Shown here piece after piece: positions 50,286 through 61,713 of a DNA stretch of 64,000 nucleotides; within the stretch, counting starts at the first letter, position 1, and every line of letters starts with the position of its first letter. A program made the translations under genes and the position numbers. This stretch comes from Mercurialis annua (lineage: Eukaryota; Streptophyta; Magnoliopsida; Malpighiales; Euphorbiaceae). Below the pieces are notes generated by a model. It worked only from the letters and a program-made list of their open reading frames with translations, was not told where the DNA came from and made no database searches. The stretch is taken from positions 17,882,001 to 17,946,000 of the forward strand of contig NC_065576.1 of assembly GCF_937616625.2 (NCBI RefSeq), in the 5' to 3' direction.

Positions 50286-51645
50286 ATGGAGGATGAAGTT
50301 AGACATCATGACGGGTATGTCCCGCCATTTGCAAATGTTGATATGATTATGCCTCACCATCCACAAAATGTTGAGGTAGCACCAGTTCAACAAAGGCAAC
50401 CAAGGAATCAAAACAGACAACAATAACAAGCACCTCAAAGGCGCACTTTGGGTGAATTCTTTTTACTAGATATTGATCATGCTAATTTTGGATGTTTTGC
50501 ACCACCAATTCAGGCAAATACTTTTGAGATCAAAACTAGTACGATTACTCTACTTGAGCATCAATGCCAGTTTTACGGGTTGACAAGCGAAGATCCAAAT
50601 GTGCATATTTCGAAATTTTGGAGGTGTGCAATACATTTAAGATTCCCAATGTGACGGAGGATCAAATCAAGCTTCGATTGTTTCCATTCTCCTTGTGAGA
50701 TAAGGCACGCAAATGGATTCAATCTATAGCTAGCAACTCCATCACCACATGGAGACAACTCGCTCAAGCTTTCCTCAATAAATACTTCCCTTTGCGGAAG
50801 ACCGCAGGATTGACGAAGAAATTATATATTTCTTTCAACATGATGGAGAAGCTTTATATGAGGCATGGGACATATTCAATGAACTTCAGCGAAGTTGCCC
50901 ACATCATCACCTCCAGAAGGAACATTTAATTCAGATATTTTATAATGGAATTAATGAGCATAGTAGAGCTACTATTGATGCAGCTTCAGGAGGCTCAATC
51001 ATGAGGAAGACGTATGAAGAAGCTCTTGCATTGCTAGATGAGTTTGCAATGCATAGCAGATCTTGGCCTACATAGAGGGTGAGGCAGTCAAACCAAATGG
51101 GCATGATAACACTAGAGCAAATCCAAGAGTCGGAAGCAATGAAAGCAAACAACGCTGCTCTTCAAGCTCAAGTGGAGATGCATAAAAGGCAAGCGGGTCA
51201 AAGGAATGCTCCAGTGGCAGTAGTTCAGGTAGGGTGTGACTTCTGTGGAGAGTTTAGTAACTCAGGAGGAGAATGCTTTGTTACGGAACATGCCACAAAT
51301 GTGCAAGTTAATTACTTTGGAGGACAAAGGCATGGGACCGATCCATATTCAAACACCTATAATCTCGGATGGGAGAATCATCCAAATTTTTCCTGGAAGG
51401 ATACGAAGCATTTGGGTCAAGCCAACGCAAATAATCGATCAAGTGCGGGAAGTTCCAATTTTCAATCAGAGAACCATTATCAATCTAACCAAGGTAACTT
51501 TAATTCTCACAACTATGAAGATAGACCACAACATCCTCCTGGATTTTAACAGAACATGAATCATAATGAAGAGAGCAAGTTCGATAAAATGTTGGAAAAA
51601 GTGGAGCCATTCGAGAGGTTTGAAGCGGAAGCGCGACAAAAATAA
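50286..51645 (+). pseudogene. Athila gag, decayed
   Basis: The start MEDEVRHHDGYVPPFANVD is at 50286. A TAA at 50424 is followed in frame by LGEFFLLDIDHANFGCFAPP. After frame changes near 50620 and 50780 come the conserved capsid pieces ITTWRQLAQAFLNKYFP, HDGEALYEAWDIFNELQRSC and IQIFYNGI, and then IDAASGGSIM. Stops lie at 50696 (TGA), 51073 (TAG), 51547 (TAA) and 51643 (TAA). A zinc knuckle at 51235-51276 reads CDFCGEFSNSGGEC, which is CX2CX4NX4C: the family's His is Asn here (AAC, one base from CAC). This would package element RNA in an intact relative. It cannot yield a full capsid here. Confidence 0.85.
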
Positions 51646-52788
51646 AAAAATCAAGCATCTGCCTTCCATCATCTCGAGGCGCAAATATCACAATTAGCAA
51701 GCTCTATCCAAGGTAGAACCCAAGGTCGTTTACCTTCTACTACCAAAACTAATCCAAGAGAGTTTGTGAAAGCTATCACATTCCGAAGTAACAAGGTTTT
51801 TGATGATCCTCATGGTAAGAAACCTATCGAAGTTAATGATGAGTCAAGTGCTAATGAGGCAAGTTTTAGTAAGTCAAAGGCTAGTGAGGAGGTAGTGGTT
51901 GAAGTTGAGTCTCCATATGGACCACCACCTCCGTATGTTCCTAAGGCACCGTTTCCAAGCCGACTCAAGAAGACACCAGATAACCAAAAATTTCATAAAT
52001 TTTTGGACATCTTCAAGAAGCTACAAATCAATATAAGTCTAACAGATGCTTTGCGGGAAATGCCTCAATATGCGAAATTCCTCAAAGTCATAATCATGAA
52101 CAAGCGGAGTTGGGACGAAAAGGGCACCATTTCATTGACTGAAAATTACAGCTCAATCATCTCAAGCAAGTTGCTTACCAAATTGCAAGATCCAGGGAGT
52201 TTCACTATTTCTTGCTCAATTGGCATTTCTACTTCTCTTCATTGTCTTTGTGATTTGGGTGCAAGTATAAATCTAATGCCCCTATGTCTTTTCAGAAATC
52301 TATGTGGAAATCAATCGGTAAAGGAAACTTCTATGATGCTTCAATTATCCGACCATTCACTCAAGAAACCGCATGGAGTAGTAGAAGACGTGTTAGTGAA
52401 AGTGGGCAAGTTCATCTTCCCGGTGGACTTTGTTGTGCTAGATTATGCGGTTGACAAGAATTGCATAATGATTCTTGGGCGGCCATTTTTGAACACGGGG
52501 CGGGCGTTGATTGATGTCCATGCCAGAAAAGTCACTTTAAGAATGAATGAGGAAAGTGTGGAGTTTGACATGAGGCATAATGATAGCAAGCGCGAGGAAA
52601 AGAAATGCATGTGGATTGATTCTATTGAACCAACATGCCATGTGCCTATAAAGGAGGTAATTCCTTTAGGAATAAGGAGGTTCAAGAAAACCCTCAAATG
52701 TTTGCGCATTAATCAAGAAGGCACCTCATGTCAAACCGCGCAAGGGAAAACTGAGACGTTGGGCATCATGGAATTTGAAGCTCGATGA
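51646..52788 (+). CDS. Athila gag C-terminus and aspartic protease (partial polyprotein)
   Basis: 380 codons open in the gag frame after the TAA at 51643; no ATG start of its own, since it was part of a gag-pol frame. EFVKAITFRSNK and the proline-rich PYGPPPPYVPKAPFPSR mark the gag-protease hinge. The retropepsin-like domain follows, with LHCLCDLGASINLMPL (DLGA in place of the DTG/DSG of other retropepsins, as usual in Athila; catalytic Asp codon 52252-52254) and the flap/C-terminal motif IMILGRPFLNTGRALIDV. Known role: cleaves the polyprotein. Downstream, where RT should follow, the frame stops at 52786-52788 and the rest of pol is deleted. It is the least damaged coding part of the element, but without gag and RT it is unlikely to act. 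Confidence 0.82.
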   Translation, partial: KNQASAFHHLEAQISQLASSIQGRTQGRLPSTTKTNPREFVKAITFRSNKVFDDPHGKKPIEVNDESSANEASFSKSKASEEVVVEVESPYGPPPPYVPKAPFPSRLKKTPDNQKFHKFLDIFKKLQINISLTDALREMPQYAKFLKVIIMNKRSWDEKGTISLTENYSSIISSKLLTKLQDPGSFTISCSIGISTSLHCLCDLGASINLMPLCLFRNLCGNQSVKETSMMLQLSDHSLKKPHGVVEDVLVKVGKFIFPVDFVVLDYAVDKNCIMILGRPFLNTGRALIDVHARKVTLRMNEESVEFDMRHNDSKREEKKCMWIDSIEPTCHVPIKEVIPLGIRRFKKTLKCLRINQEGTSCQTAQGKTETLGIMEFEAR

Positions 52789-53140
52789 GATAGGAACTGC
52801 TAGCAAGAGACAAATATGTACGGACGTTGCTACTCTTGGTGAGTATGTCCAAGTTCAAATGTCTCAGATGCACTCTTATGCGGGAAAATTGATTTTCAAG
52901 TGGAGCTGACAGTTTAAAATACGGCGCAAGGTAGATGATGAATTGATTGAGTTGGAGGGGAGCAATGGAGACGTCTTTAAAGTTCTTAAGGAATGGTGTA
53001 AACCATATCCTAGAGTTTTTATTGATCAAAGATGAGAGCAAGCCGGTCTTTTCGATCCTCCGAGATGGTGAGGATTGACAGTCGAGTTTTCGACATGAAA
53101 CAAGCGCACTCGGGAGGCATTCCCGAGAGGTTTGCAATTT
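52789..53140 (+). pseudogene. Deletion junction and possible trace of integrase C-terminus
   Basis: RT, RNase H and the integrase core are missing. At 52937-52990 the sequence reads ELIELEGSNGDVFKV, which resembles the end of Athila integrase (GDVFKVNGQRLKPY). A typical Athila post-pol stretch follows (GACAGTCGAG near 53077, CGGGAGGCATTCCCGAG near 53110). I infer one internal deletion of several kb between about 52790 and 52930. Confidence 0.5.
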
Positions 53141-55287
53141 ATTTTTTCGCGAAATTTTTTTTTTTTTCGATTTTCAAAAAAATTTGACAGACCCTCAGCC
53201 GGCCCCCGGCCGGCCTGAGTGTGTGAGCCAGCCAATGGCCGGCCGAAAAATGCAAGGACGAGTTTTTTTATCTCTCCAATTTGCAGTGGCTTAGCCAACC
53301 CCTAGCCGGCGTGATGTCGTGGCCGGCCGAGACATTGAAAACTATATAAAAAAATTAATTGCTGTACAAATTTTCATTACAAATCAGATTTAAAAAAAAT
53401 AAATATTTACATACAAGTCTTTTATGTTACTTTTGAATCTTTTGCTTATAACAAATAAGGGAAGCATATTTAGTCTTTTAGGAAGTTTCTATAGCTTTAT
53501 TACAATTATGTTATTCCCTTTTTCATTTGCCATTTCCCACCTTAATTAGATTTTTAATAGATTTTCTGTTTTGATTTGTTGTCTTAACCTTTTTAATTAG
53601 GAATTTCATTGCCATATGCATTTTAGTTTTCCTTGCTAGAAAAACATTATCATTAAACAATTTTATTTTATTACTTATTCTTCTTTCTTTTAATCTTACA
53701 CTTCATCCTATATTGAGGACAATGCATTATTTTAAGTGAGGGGGTGGGAAAAGAAAAAATAATAATAATAAAAAAAAATTCAATTAAAAATTAATAAATT
53801 ATATATATATTTTCAGTTTAAATTACGGTTAGAAATAGTGTGAGGAGGTAAAAAGTAAGAATAATGTGAATAGAAAAATAAATAAAGTTTTGGCTTGAAA
53901 TAATAAATTTTTGTCAAAGAATTAGTTCCAAACCTTGAATAAATGATAAGTGCAGTTTTCAATTTCTAACAATAGTTAATGATACTCGACCAATAAAAAT
54001 GTTAAATATATGACATGATTTGATAAGATTAGGGTAAATTCAATTTTTAGCTTTTAGTTACCACTGAAACACGACTGAATAGCCTGATGTAGAATTATGA
54101 CATGTTTGTTATTTATCAAAAATTGAGTCATTTTCAAACTTTTGGCAATTTTTGGCATGACTTGTAATACTTGAGTAAATGGAAAAATACAACAGTTATT
54201 ATTGAGTGTTTCGAGCCTAATTTCCTTATTTTGTGAATTGTTAACATGCTTTATTTCTAGAACTTGCTCAGTGTCCGTTCAAAGTTACACGGTTGAGTTT
54301 TTTACATTTAGATGATCTTGGCGTTAGGTATACACAATATTTGTTTTAGACCACTTAAATAGCCTACCCTTCATCCATTAGATTACACAATTTCGAGCCT
54401 TAGCCTTTTTCTTGATTTTCAACCCACATTCCACATTTTTACCCCTCAAACCTCTACCTCTTTCAACACCTCAACTTGATTTGATCAACAAAGATTGAAG
54501 AAAAAAATGTGATTCTAGCTTGAAGATGAAAAAGAAAATATGAACAAATGCCTAAAAAGAAAATAAATACCTTGCAATAAAACGAAAAGATGCAAGAAAA
54601 AGCAAGAAAAGAAAAAGAAAATCAAGAGAAAAACAAAACAAAGACAATTACAAAGAAAGAAAGTTCACTCATTCAAGAAAAATCCAAGCTAGTCCACCAT
54701 TTCGTACTTCAAAGTAAAGTTGATTCAAGTCAAGTTGATTCAAAAATCAAAAAATATTACTTACCTTTTACCTTAACCCCATCACAACACAAAAATAAAG
54801 ACCAAGTGATTTCTGTCGAAAACCGAGCCAAGTAGCGGAGTCCGGACTATGAGCAATCCTATGGTAAATTTGCATGTTTTCAATTAAGAGATAATTTGTT
54901 GATTTCACACCTCAAACACCTGAGTGTCGGAGTGAAAACTCGTGAGGAATTATGCCATTTTCTTAGTTATTATGAGTTTATGACATGATTTTCTTAAATA
55001 AAAAGATTGACTATTTTTCACATGTCCCGCAAACGATGGTGATTCATTAGTGTTATTCAGTGTTGCATAAGCTAGAATGATAGTATTTTTAGTGTTATCG
55101 GATTATGTCATTTTATTTTCATCCATCATTTGTCTGTATCATTAATGGTTGTTGGTTTAGAAAATCTCACTTAATCAATTCATTAGTTTGGTAAATTAAT
55201 TATTGACTTGTATTTGACATGTTTCGAGCCTAGGTAGTTTGTAGTTAGGGCAAGATTCATGTTTTTCTTTAGGACAAGCAAAGCTTT
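53141..55287 (+). other. Athila 3' non-coding region
   Basis: AT-rich, about 2.1 kb, between the pol remnant and the polypurine tract. It has a cluster of GGCCGGC inverted repeats at 53195-53335, poly-purine stretches near 53740 and a GAGGACAATGCATTATTTTAAG stretch common in this family's 3' region. A lysine- and glutamate-rich frame of 81 codons at 54590-54835 lies in an A-rich tract. It has no recognisable domain and I do not call it a gene. Confidence 0.7.
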
Positions 55288-55301
55288 AGTGTGGGGAGGT
55301 T
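55288..55301 (+). other. Athila polypurine tract
   Basis: AGTGTGGGGAGGT directly before the 3' LTR start TGATAAGC at 55302. Confidence 0.85.
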
Positions 55302-56561
55302 TGATAAGCTATTATTTTACGCAGTTTTTATAGCATTTATTCTCTAGTTTGTAGTACTTATGCGTAAAATAAGAGCTTATATAGTCAGGTTTTCGTGTAT
55401 TATAGTTTTTATAAATAAATATTAAATCTTATCATTTTTGGGGTATTTATGATTGAAACAGGGTCAAATAATCAAAGTTAGAAGAATTCAGAAACCCAGA
55501 GCCAAACCCAAGCCCAACCGGTTCGAGTTGAATCGAACCGGTCCAAAAAACGAAGGAAAGAAGGTCAGCCGGCCTCCGGCCGGCCCACAACATCAGGCCG
55601 GCCAAGGGCCGGCTGAGACCTGGATATGCGTGAAATCACGTTCACATAGGAAAAAGGCAGGGAATTTCTGAAGTTATCACATCAGACTTTCCATAATGAA
55701 CGTAAATTGCATTCACACTCAAGAGAAGTGATCCTTCTTGACTTGCACACAAGAAATGAGCTTTGACAATAAGTCATAAACTCATTAAGGGAAGAAGCTA
55801 TGTTGTTTTGGAAACAAGACAAGTTAAAGATTGGTCCACTCAAGACGATTATGGAATGACTTGATCATTACTCCACTTTTAAAGGAAAGAAGATATTCTC
55901 AGCTTGATCTTCACTCAAGCTTTACATGGAAGGATGATATCTTTGGCTTGAACTTCACTCCAATTGACTTTATAAATAGACCCCATTTATGTAGAAAAAA
56001 GATATACCACTTAGTGTAGAGTTAGGTTTAGACACCAAAAATACTCTTTAGTATAGATTGTTTTCTACTTTCTATCTCTTATGTACTCAAGGTGTAACTT
56101 ATCTATTGTTATAATACATATGACAATGGATAACTAAACCTTTCGTTCAAGGGTTGATATGAACGTTTATTTATATAATTGATTGACTTTGGATATTTTG
56201 GTTATTTATCGTGTTTCGGTTATTGAACTTAATGCTTGGATTAAATTGAGAAATTGATTCATGATGCATGTTTAGTTAACTAATTGAGAAATTATTAATT
56301 AAATAGACCTAAGTAATCGGAAACTTAAAGGACAACGCCACGAGAGTGGGTTAAAATTTATGTAATCTTGAATTTGCTTCATAATTACAACTTAGTTGGT
56401 TAATTGGTTTTTAATAACACGAGAGTGAGTTAATTATGGATTAATTAATAGGTTCTAAAATTTTGTGTTGATTAATATTCTTCATGCTTGAATATTTTTT
56501 ATCAATTCATTCATTGCCCTATCTTTTAATTATTGACTCGAGAGAGCTTAGTTAAAATAAA
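55302..56561 (+). mobile_element. Athila 3' LTR, first part
   Basis: Matches the 5' LTR from its start to GAGAGCTTAGTTAAAATA, about 1,225 bp into the LTR, where the nested solo LTR begins. It includes a TATA box at 55971-55978. It keeps a longer GC-rich hairpin (GGCCGGCCAAGGGCCGGC) than the 5' LTR. Confidence 0.92.
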
Positions 56562-59500
56562 TGTAATATCCCGTATTTTTGATTTTTTTTTAATTTTAAT
56601 TTTACTTTTTGCATTCCGTCAAGGTTTAGGTTATTTATTATAATTATTATTATTATTAAATATTTTTATTTAATTTTATTTGAGTCGTTCATTGATTCGG
56701 TCGTGATTCAATTCGTATTTGGTTTATATTATTAAAATTTAAGAAAAAAAATAGAAATGAATGTATATTCCATGAAAAAAAACCCCATGTATTTCCTATC
56801 ATTTTCCACATGAAATTTAGCCCATAGAAAATTGTGCATGGCCAAAGGCCCATTCAGATTTAAGCTTCAATATTGAAGCAGAAGCTAAATGTCAGTAGTA
56901 GAATTTGTTGTGTTTCTTTTTTTCTTTTTCTTATAAATTCTAACATTCTAAAAAAAACCTAATTTTCTTTCCCTTCAATTCCTTCCAAACCTAGCCTTCT
57001 ATCCTCTCATTTTTCTGGATTAAAACGATGCTCTTCTTCCTTGGTGAGTTCGGTAGATCATTGTTCTTATTCGTGCAAGTTTTGCTTAAATCGACTCTAT
57101 CGTTCCTAAGCTCGTTCTCATTCGTTTTAGCTTTGTTTAGAGATCCATTTCATCCCAGCGATAGAAGACTCGGTCCTCTTCGTTCTCTAACTTTTGGAAT
57201 CGATTTTGGTACGTTATCTTTTCCATTATAATTGCCGCTGTCTTACCGTTTCAAGTTATTCCATGTTTTGAATTCTATAACGATACCTTCGTTTTTCGAT
57301 CCGTTTACAGCCGTTTTTAGATCGAATTCATATCCGTATCGTCCTAGTTGAAGTAGACTCACGCCTATACGATTCCCAACTTTGTTTTGCCAAACGGTAC
57401 GTAAATCAATCCGCTTGAGCCGCCGTCGTTTCATAGGTTTTATGAGCTATTATTGGTTATGTTCCTTTATAGTTGCTGCTGATTTCTATTAACTCTTTGG
57501 TATTGATTTTGTTGTTTTTGTGATATTAAACCACTTAGAATTTTAGATGTTTTAATGTTTAATCTCTCAGCGTTTTAATTGTTTCATCATTTTCAGTTGT
57601 TTTTTTCGTATTTAATTTCAGTAAAAGTTCTTTAGTTTTGATGTCTTGGTTTGTATTGTGTTGGGTTTAATTTGTGAAGTTTGGGTTTCTTGGTTGAAGG
57701 GCAAGTTAAGATTTCTGTATCAATTCATTCTAGGAATGGCGGGTTACAATTTGTATTGAAGAAGATGGTCAATTGTTCATATAATCACTAAAATTTTTGC
57801 CTTGTACTTTAATGTCATTGGTTAGGATTAGTAATTCGTTGGTTTTGTTAAGTGGCTTGAAAGTGATGGTTTAATTCCTAATGAGTCATGAGTTTTAATT
57901 ACCTTACTTTATTTGATCCTTATTTTATTTATTTCAATCAATTGAACCCATTAAGTTATTTTCTAAATATTTCACATTTTAAATATTGTTATTTGATTTA
58001 TAATTTGGCAACATTATTTTTTTAAAATCTAAATAATGTTAGTTTTAATTATTATCTAATTTATTTTGATTATTATAAATGGAAAGCGATAATTACATTT
58101 TAGTCAATAATTATAATTACTCCGGAGATTATTAATTTTGAAAAGTTTTGCCTAGACGCGCCTATTGGACGTTTTAAGATTTTTACCGGATTTCTTAAAT
58201 TACTTTAATAAAGTAAATTATTTGTAACTATTAGTTACTTGAGTTATAAGTTATTGAGTTTCGTTTTAAATTCAACTATTATTTTATTAAAGATTGTTTC
58301 TCTAATTATAAACTATGGTTTATAATTGAATATAAATATATTTATTTTATCAAAGTTATTTTTGAGAATTATAAACTCTGATTTATATTTTTGATAAAAT
58401 ATTTTGGGTTGGTTTGGACTTGTGTCTCCGACATGTGAGGTAGCTTGGTAGTTATTGTAACTCGGCTATCCCAATATTTGAGGAATTTATTATAGTTATT
58501 ATTTAAATATTATTTAAGTAATATTTTCCAGAACGGATCTTAAAGCGGGAACTCAATAGACTTGACTTATTTAATTATTTGAGTATTGTGTTACTCGATG
58601 TTGTTCGTATTTTGACTCGGGTCATTACGTGATTAATTGTTTGTTCTGTTCTGCCTATGTTTGTGCTTGACTTGGTTTCATGCTAGTCCTATGTGGTGTC
58701 TAGTACTCTTTAGAGTTAGGAGTTTATTTTAATATTGGTTTCTACTCTGTTCTTAGACTCGTCGATTACTCGTGCTTCGGAGTCGAATCAGGTTTTGTCG
58801 CTTGCCACGTTTATACGTGGATTAGCAAGCGGTGAGTTTGTAGTGCTATTTACCGCTTTATTAAGTACCGCGTCATATTTTAATATTATAAATTTTTTGA
58901 ACTGTTTTTACAATTATGGATCTGGGTTGGAACGAGCTACTCGATAGGCTCGTATCGAGACTATGTGCACCGGTATATACTCTGGGATCGGCAGACTATG
59001 GTCTTCCTTACGCTGGTAATTTGACGCGGATTTGTTCCCGTCCACTTTGGGTTTATTTTTCGGTATGATATGTCATACTCACGCTGGGATCATTTCAATA
59101 CTGTATTCCATAATCATATTATATATTAGTATAAGACATTTTGATTTTAGGGTTTTAAACTTAATAAATGTAAATAGTATTGCGAACTCATCTCAGTATA
59201 TCTGACCCCGTTGTTTTCCCAAATTTTCCAGGTTTATGATTTGAACGTTTGTTTGATCTCTGTTTCTTCATTCTCCGGAGGTTCTTTAATTTTAAAATAA
59301 AAAGTCAAACTGATTTAAACTCTTAGACCGCAAAGTATTGATTATTTATGTTTTCGACTATTGAATGTTGGAATGGTCCAATTTTTAATTTATTTTCTTT
59401 AGCATGATTACAGTGTTTATGGTATATTATATATTGCCATACTATTGGAGGTTTTCTTGAGATAAGCATATTTAAATTATATGTTGTTTATATGTACTTC

Positions 59501-59662
59501 TAGACTAGGCTGAAGTCTCAGTCGCCCCCGAGCATGTGGTTTTCTGCGGGTACATAGTTGTTTATGATATTTAAATATTTTCCGCAAGGCTTGCTACGGG
59601 TGTTGGTACAACCATACCCATACCCTAGCGCCGGTCACGATATCTGAAATTGGGTCGTGACA
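56562..59662 (+). mobile_element. Solo chromovirus-type LTR (3,101 bp) nested in Athila LTR
   Basis: TGTAATATCCCG...GGTCGTGACA, the ends typical of plant chromovirus LTRs. It interrupts the Athila LTR cleanly: the LTR continues at 59663 with AAAATAGATCAG, the same sequence that is unbroken at 49399-49410. Left flank AAAATAAA and right flank AAAATAGA show an imperfect duplicated target. Short open frames inside (57028-57231, 58735-58947) show no domain. A possible TATA box is at 56932-56939. The segment 58678-59085 is conserved in the LTR that begins at 61714. Confidence 0.88.
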
Positions 59663-60290
59663 AAAATAGATCAGTTAATCAACAACATATGAATTAATAA
59701 TACGAGAGTGAGTTAATGAATACGTGTTCTTAATGGTTTTCTTAATAAATATCATTTAATCATTTGAGTAGGTTCATTATAACACGAGAGTAAGTAATTT
59801 TCCTATTAATTGGTTATTTGCTTATTTTTATCTATAGTAACTCGAGAGAGAGAGCTATAGGTACTTTAGACTAGCCTGAACTATAATTTTGGCAATACAA
59901 CTGAGTTGTCATCATTTCGGTCTTTGAGCCCCGAGAGAGCGGGATTCGATATTTTAGAATAGCTCGATTCTAGATAATCACCAAGATATTCATTGTTCAT
60001 GATTTTATATTCTTATTCGGAATTATCAACACTTGAACCTCTTAATCTTATTATTTTAAAAAATTATCTTTTAAATTATTTTAACTTTATTGGTTATAAT
60101 TACTTAATTTATTTGTTAATTGGTTACTTTTAATTATTTTGGCCACAAACTCTCAAACTATTTTTGTAGCTAACCGGTCAAAAGAATTCTCAAAATTAGT
60201 CGTTAAATCCATTGTCTCTGTAGGATCGATATCCATACTTCCGGATTATATTACTTGCGCGATACCGTTACTTGCGGTTTAATATCAACA
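59663..60290 (+). mobile_element. Athila 3' LTR, second part
   Basis: Resumes at AAAATAGATCAGTTAATC and runs to ATATCAACA. It carries the last four C(A/T)CGAGAG-type motifs in order, as in the 5' LTR. It is followed by the AACGT half of the target duplication and satellite. Confidence 0.92.
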
Positions 60291-61713
60291 AACGTTTGGA
60301 TTGGTTTCGTAACATTTTAAACGTTTGGCTAAAATCGCTAAAAGGATAAACGTTTGGATTTTTTTGTAACATTTGTAAACATTTGGATTTGTTTTATGAT
60401 GTTTTAAATGTTTGGTTTAAATTGCTAAAAAGGGGTAACATTTGGATTTGTTTCGTAACTTTTGAAAACATTTGGAATTGTTTCTAACGTTTTAAACCTT
60501 TGCCTTAAATCGCTAAAAAGGTGAAACGTTTGGATTTGTTTTGTAACGTTTGTAAACGTTTGGCTTAAATCTCTAAAAAGGTGAAACGTTTGGATTTGTT
60601 TTGTAACGTTTTAAACGTTTTGATTTGTTTCGTAACGTCTGTAAACGTTTGGTTTCAATCGCTTAAAAGGTGAAACGTTTGTATTTGTTTCGTAACGTTT
60701 TAAACGTTTGGAATGGTTTCATAACATTTTAAGCGTTTGACATAAATTGCTAAAAAGGGGAAACGTTTCGATTTGTTTCGTAACGTTATAAACATTTGGA
60801 TGTTTTATAACGTTTTACACGTTTGGAGTAAATTGCTAAAAATGTGAAATTTTGGATTTTTTCATAACATTTGCAACTGTTTGGCTTAAATCGCTAAAAA
60901 GGGAAAACGTTTGGATTTGTTTCGTAAAGTTTTGCTTAAATCGCTAAAAAGGGGAAACGTTTGGATTTGTTTTGTAACGATCGTAAACGTTTGGCTTAAA
61001 TCGCTAAAAAGGTGAAACGTTAGGATTTGCTTCGTAAAGTTTTAAATGTTTGGCTTAAATCGCTAAAAAGGTGAAACGTTTGGATTTATTTCGTAACGTT
61101 TGTAAACGTTTGGCTTAAATCGCTAAAAGGTGAAAAGTTTGGATTTGTTTCATAATGTTTGTGAACGTTTGGATTTTTTTTTGTAACGTTTGTAAACTTT
61201 TTGCTTAAATCGCTAGAAAGGTGAAATGTTAGAATTTTTTTCGTAACGTTTTATACGTTTGGCGTAAATCACTAAAAAGGGGAAACGTTTGGATTTGTTT
61301 CGTAACGTTTGTAAACGTTTGGCTTAAATCGCTAAAAAGGTGAGACGTTTGGATTTGTTTCGTAACGTTTGGCTTAAATCACTAAAAAGGTGAAACGTTT
61401 GTAAGCGTATGGATCGTTTCGTAACGTTTATAAACGTTTGGCTTAAATCTCTAAAAATGTGTAACGTTTGGAATTGTTTTGTAACATTTTATACGTTTGA
61501 CTTAAATTGCTAAAAAAGTGAAACGTTTTGATTTGTTTCGCAACGTTTGTAAACGTTTGGTTTTAATCTCTAAAACGGTGAAACATTTGGATTTATTTCG
61601 TAATGTTTTAAACGTTTCGGTTTGTTTCGTTACGTCTGTAAACATTTGGCTTCAATCGCTAAAAAGGTGAAACGTTTGGATTTGTTTCGTAACATTTTAA
61701 ACGTTTGGATTGG
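60291..61713 (+). repeat. 60-bp satellite, block 4
   Basis: Same monomer and orientation as blocks 2 and 3, and continuous with block 3 once the Athila element is removed. It ends TTTGGATTGG at the next LTR. Confidence 0.96.

Larger units (their letters stand above)
48167..60290 (+). mobile_element. Athila-type Ty3/gypsy element, deletion derivative with nested LTR
   Basis: Complete outer boundaries: two LTRs (TGATAAGC...ATCAACA), tRNA-Asp-type primer site, gag, protease and polypurine tract. Flanks are AATGT (48162-48166) and AACGT (60291-60295), a 5-bp target duplication with one C/T change. Dropping one copy rejoins satellite sequence (GAAATGT then TTGGATTGG). The internal region is only about 5.3 kb: reverse transcriptase and RNase H are absent and integrase is at most a trace. 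The 3' LTR is interrupted by a 3.1-kb solo LTR. It is non-autonomous. Confidence 0.9.

Noticed and set aside
50573..53298. Minus-strand frames over the Athila gag-protease region
   Set aside because: Antisense to the recognisable + strand gag and protease.
54590..54835. Lys/Glu-rich 81-codon frame in the Athila 3' region
   Set aside because: Lies in an A-rich tract, has no recognisable domain and no sign of selection; left as part of the non-coding region.
57028..57231. Hydrophobic 67-codon frame in the nested LTR
   Set aside because: T-rich LTR sequence with no homologous frame visible in the related LTR at 61714.
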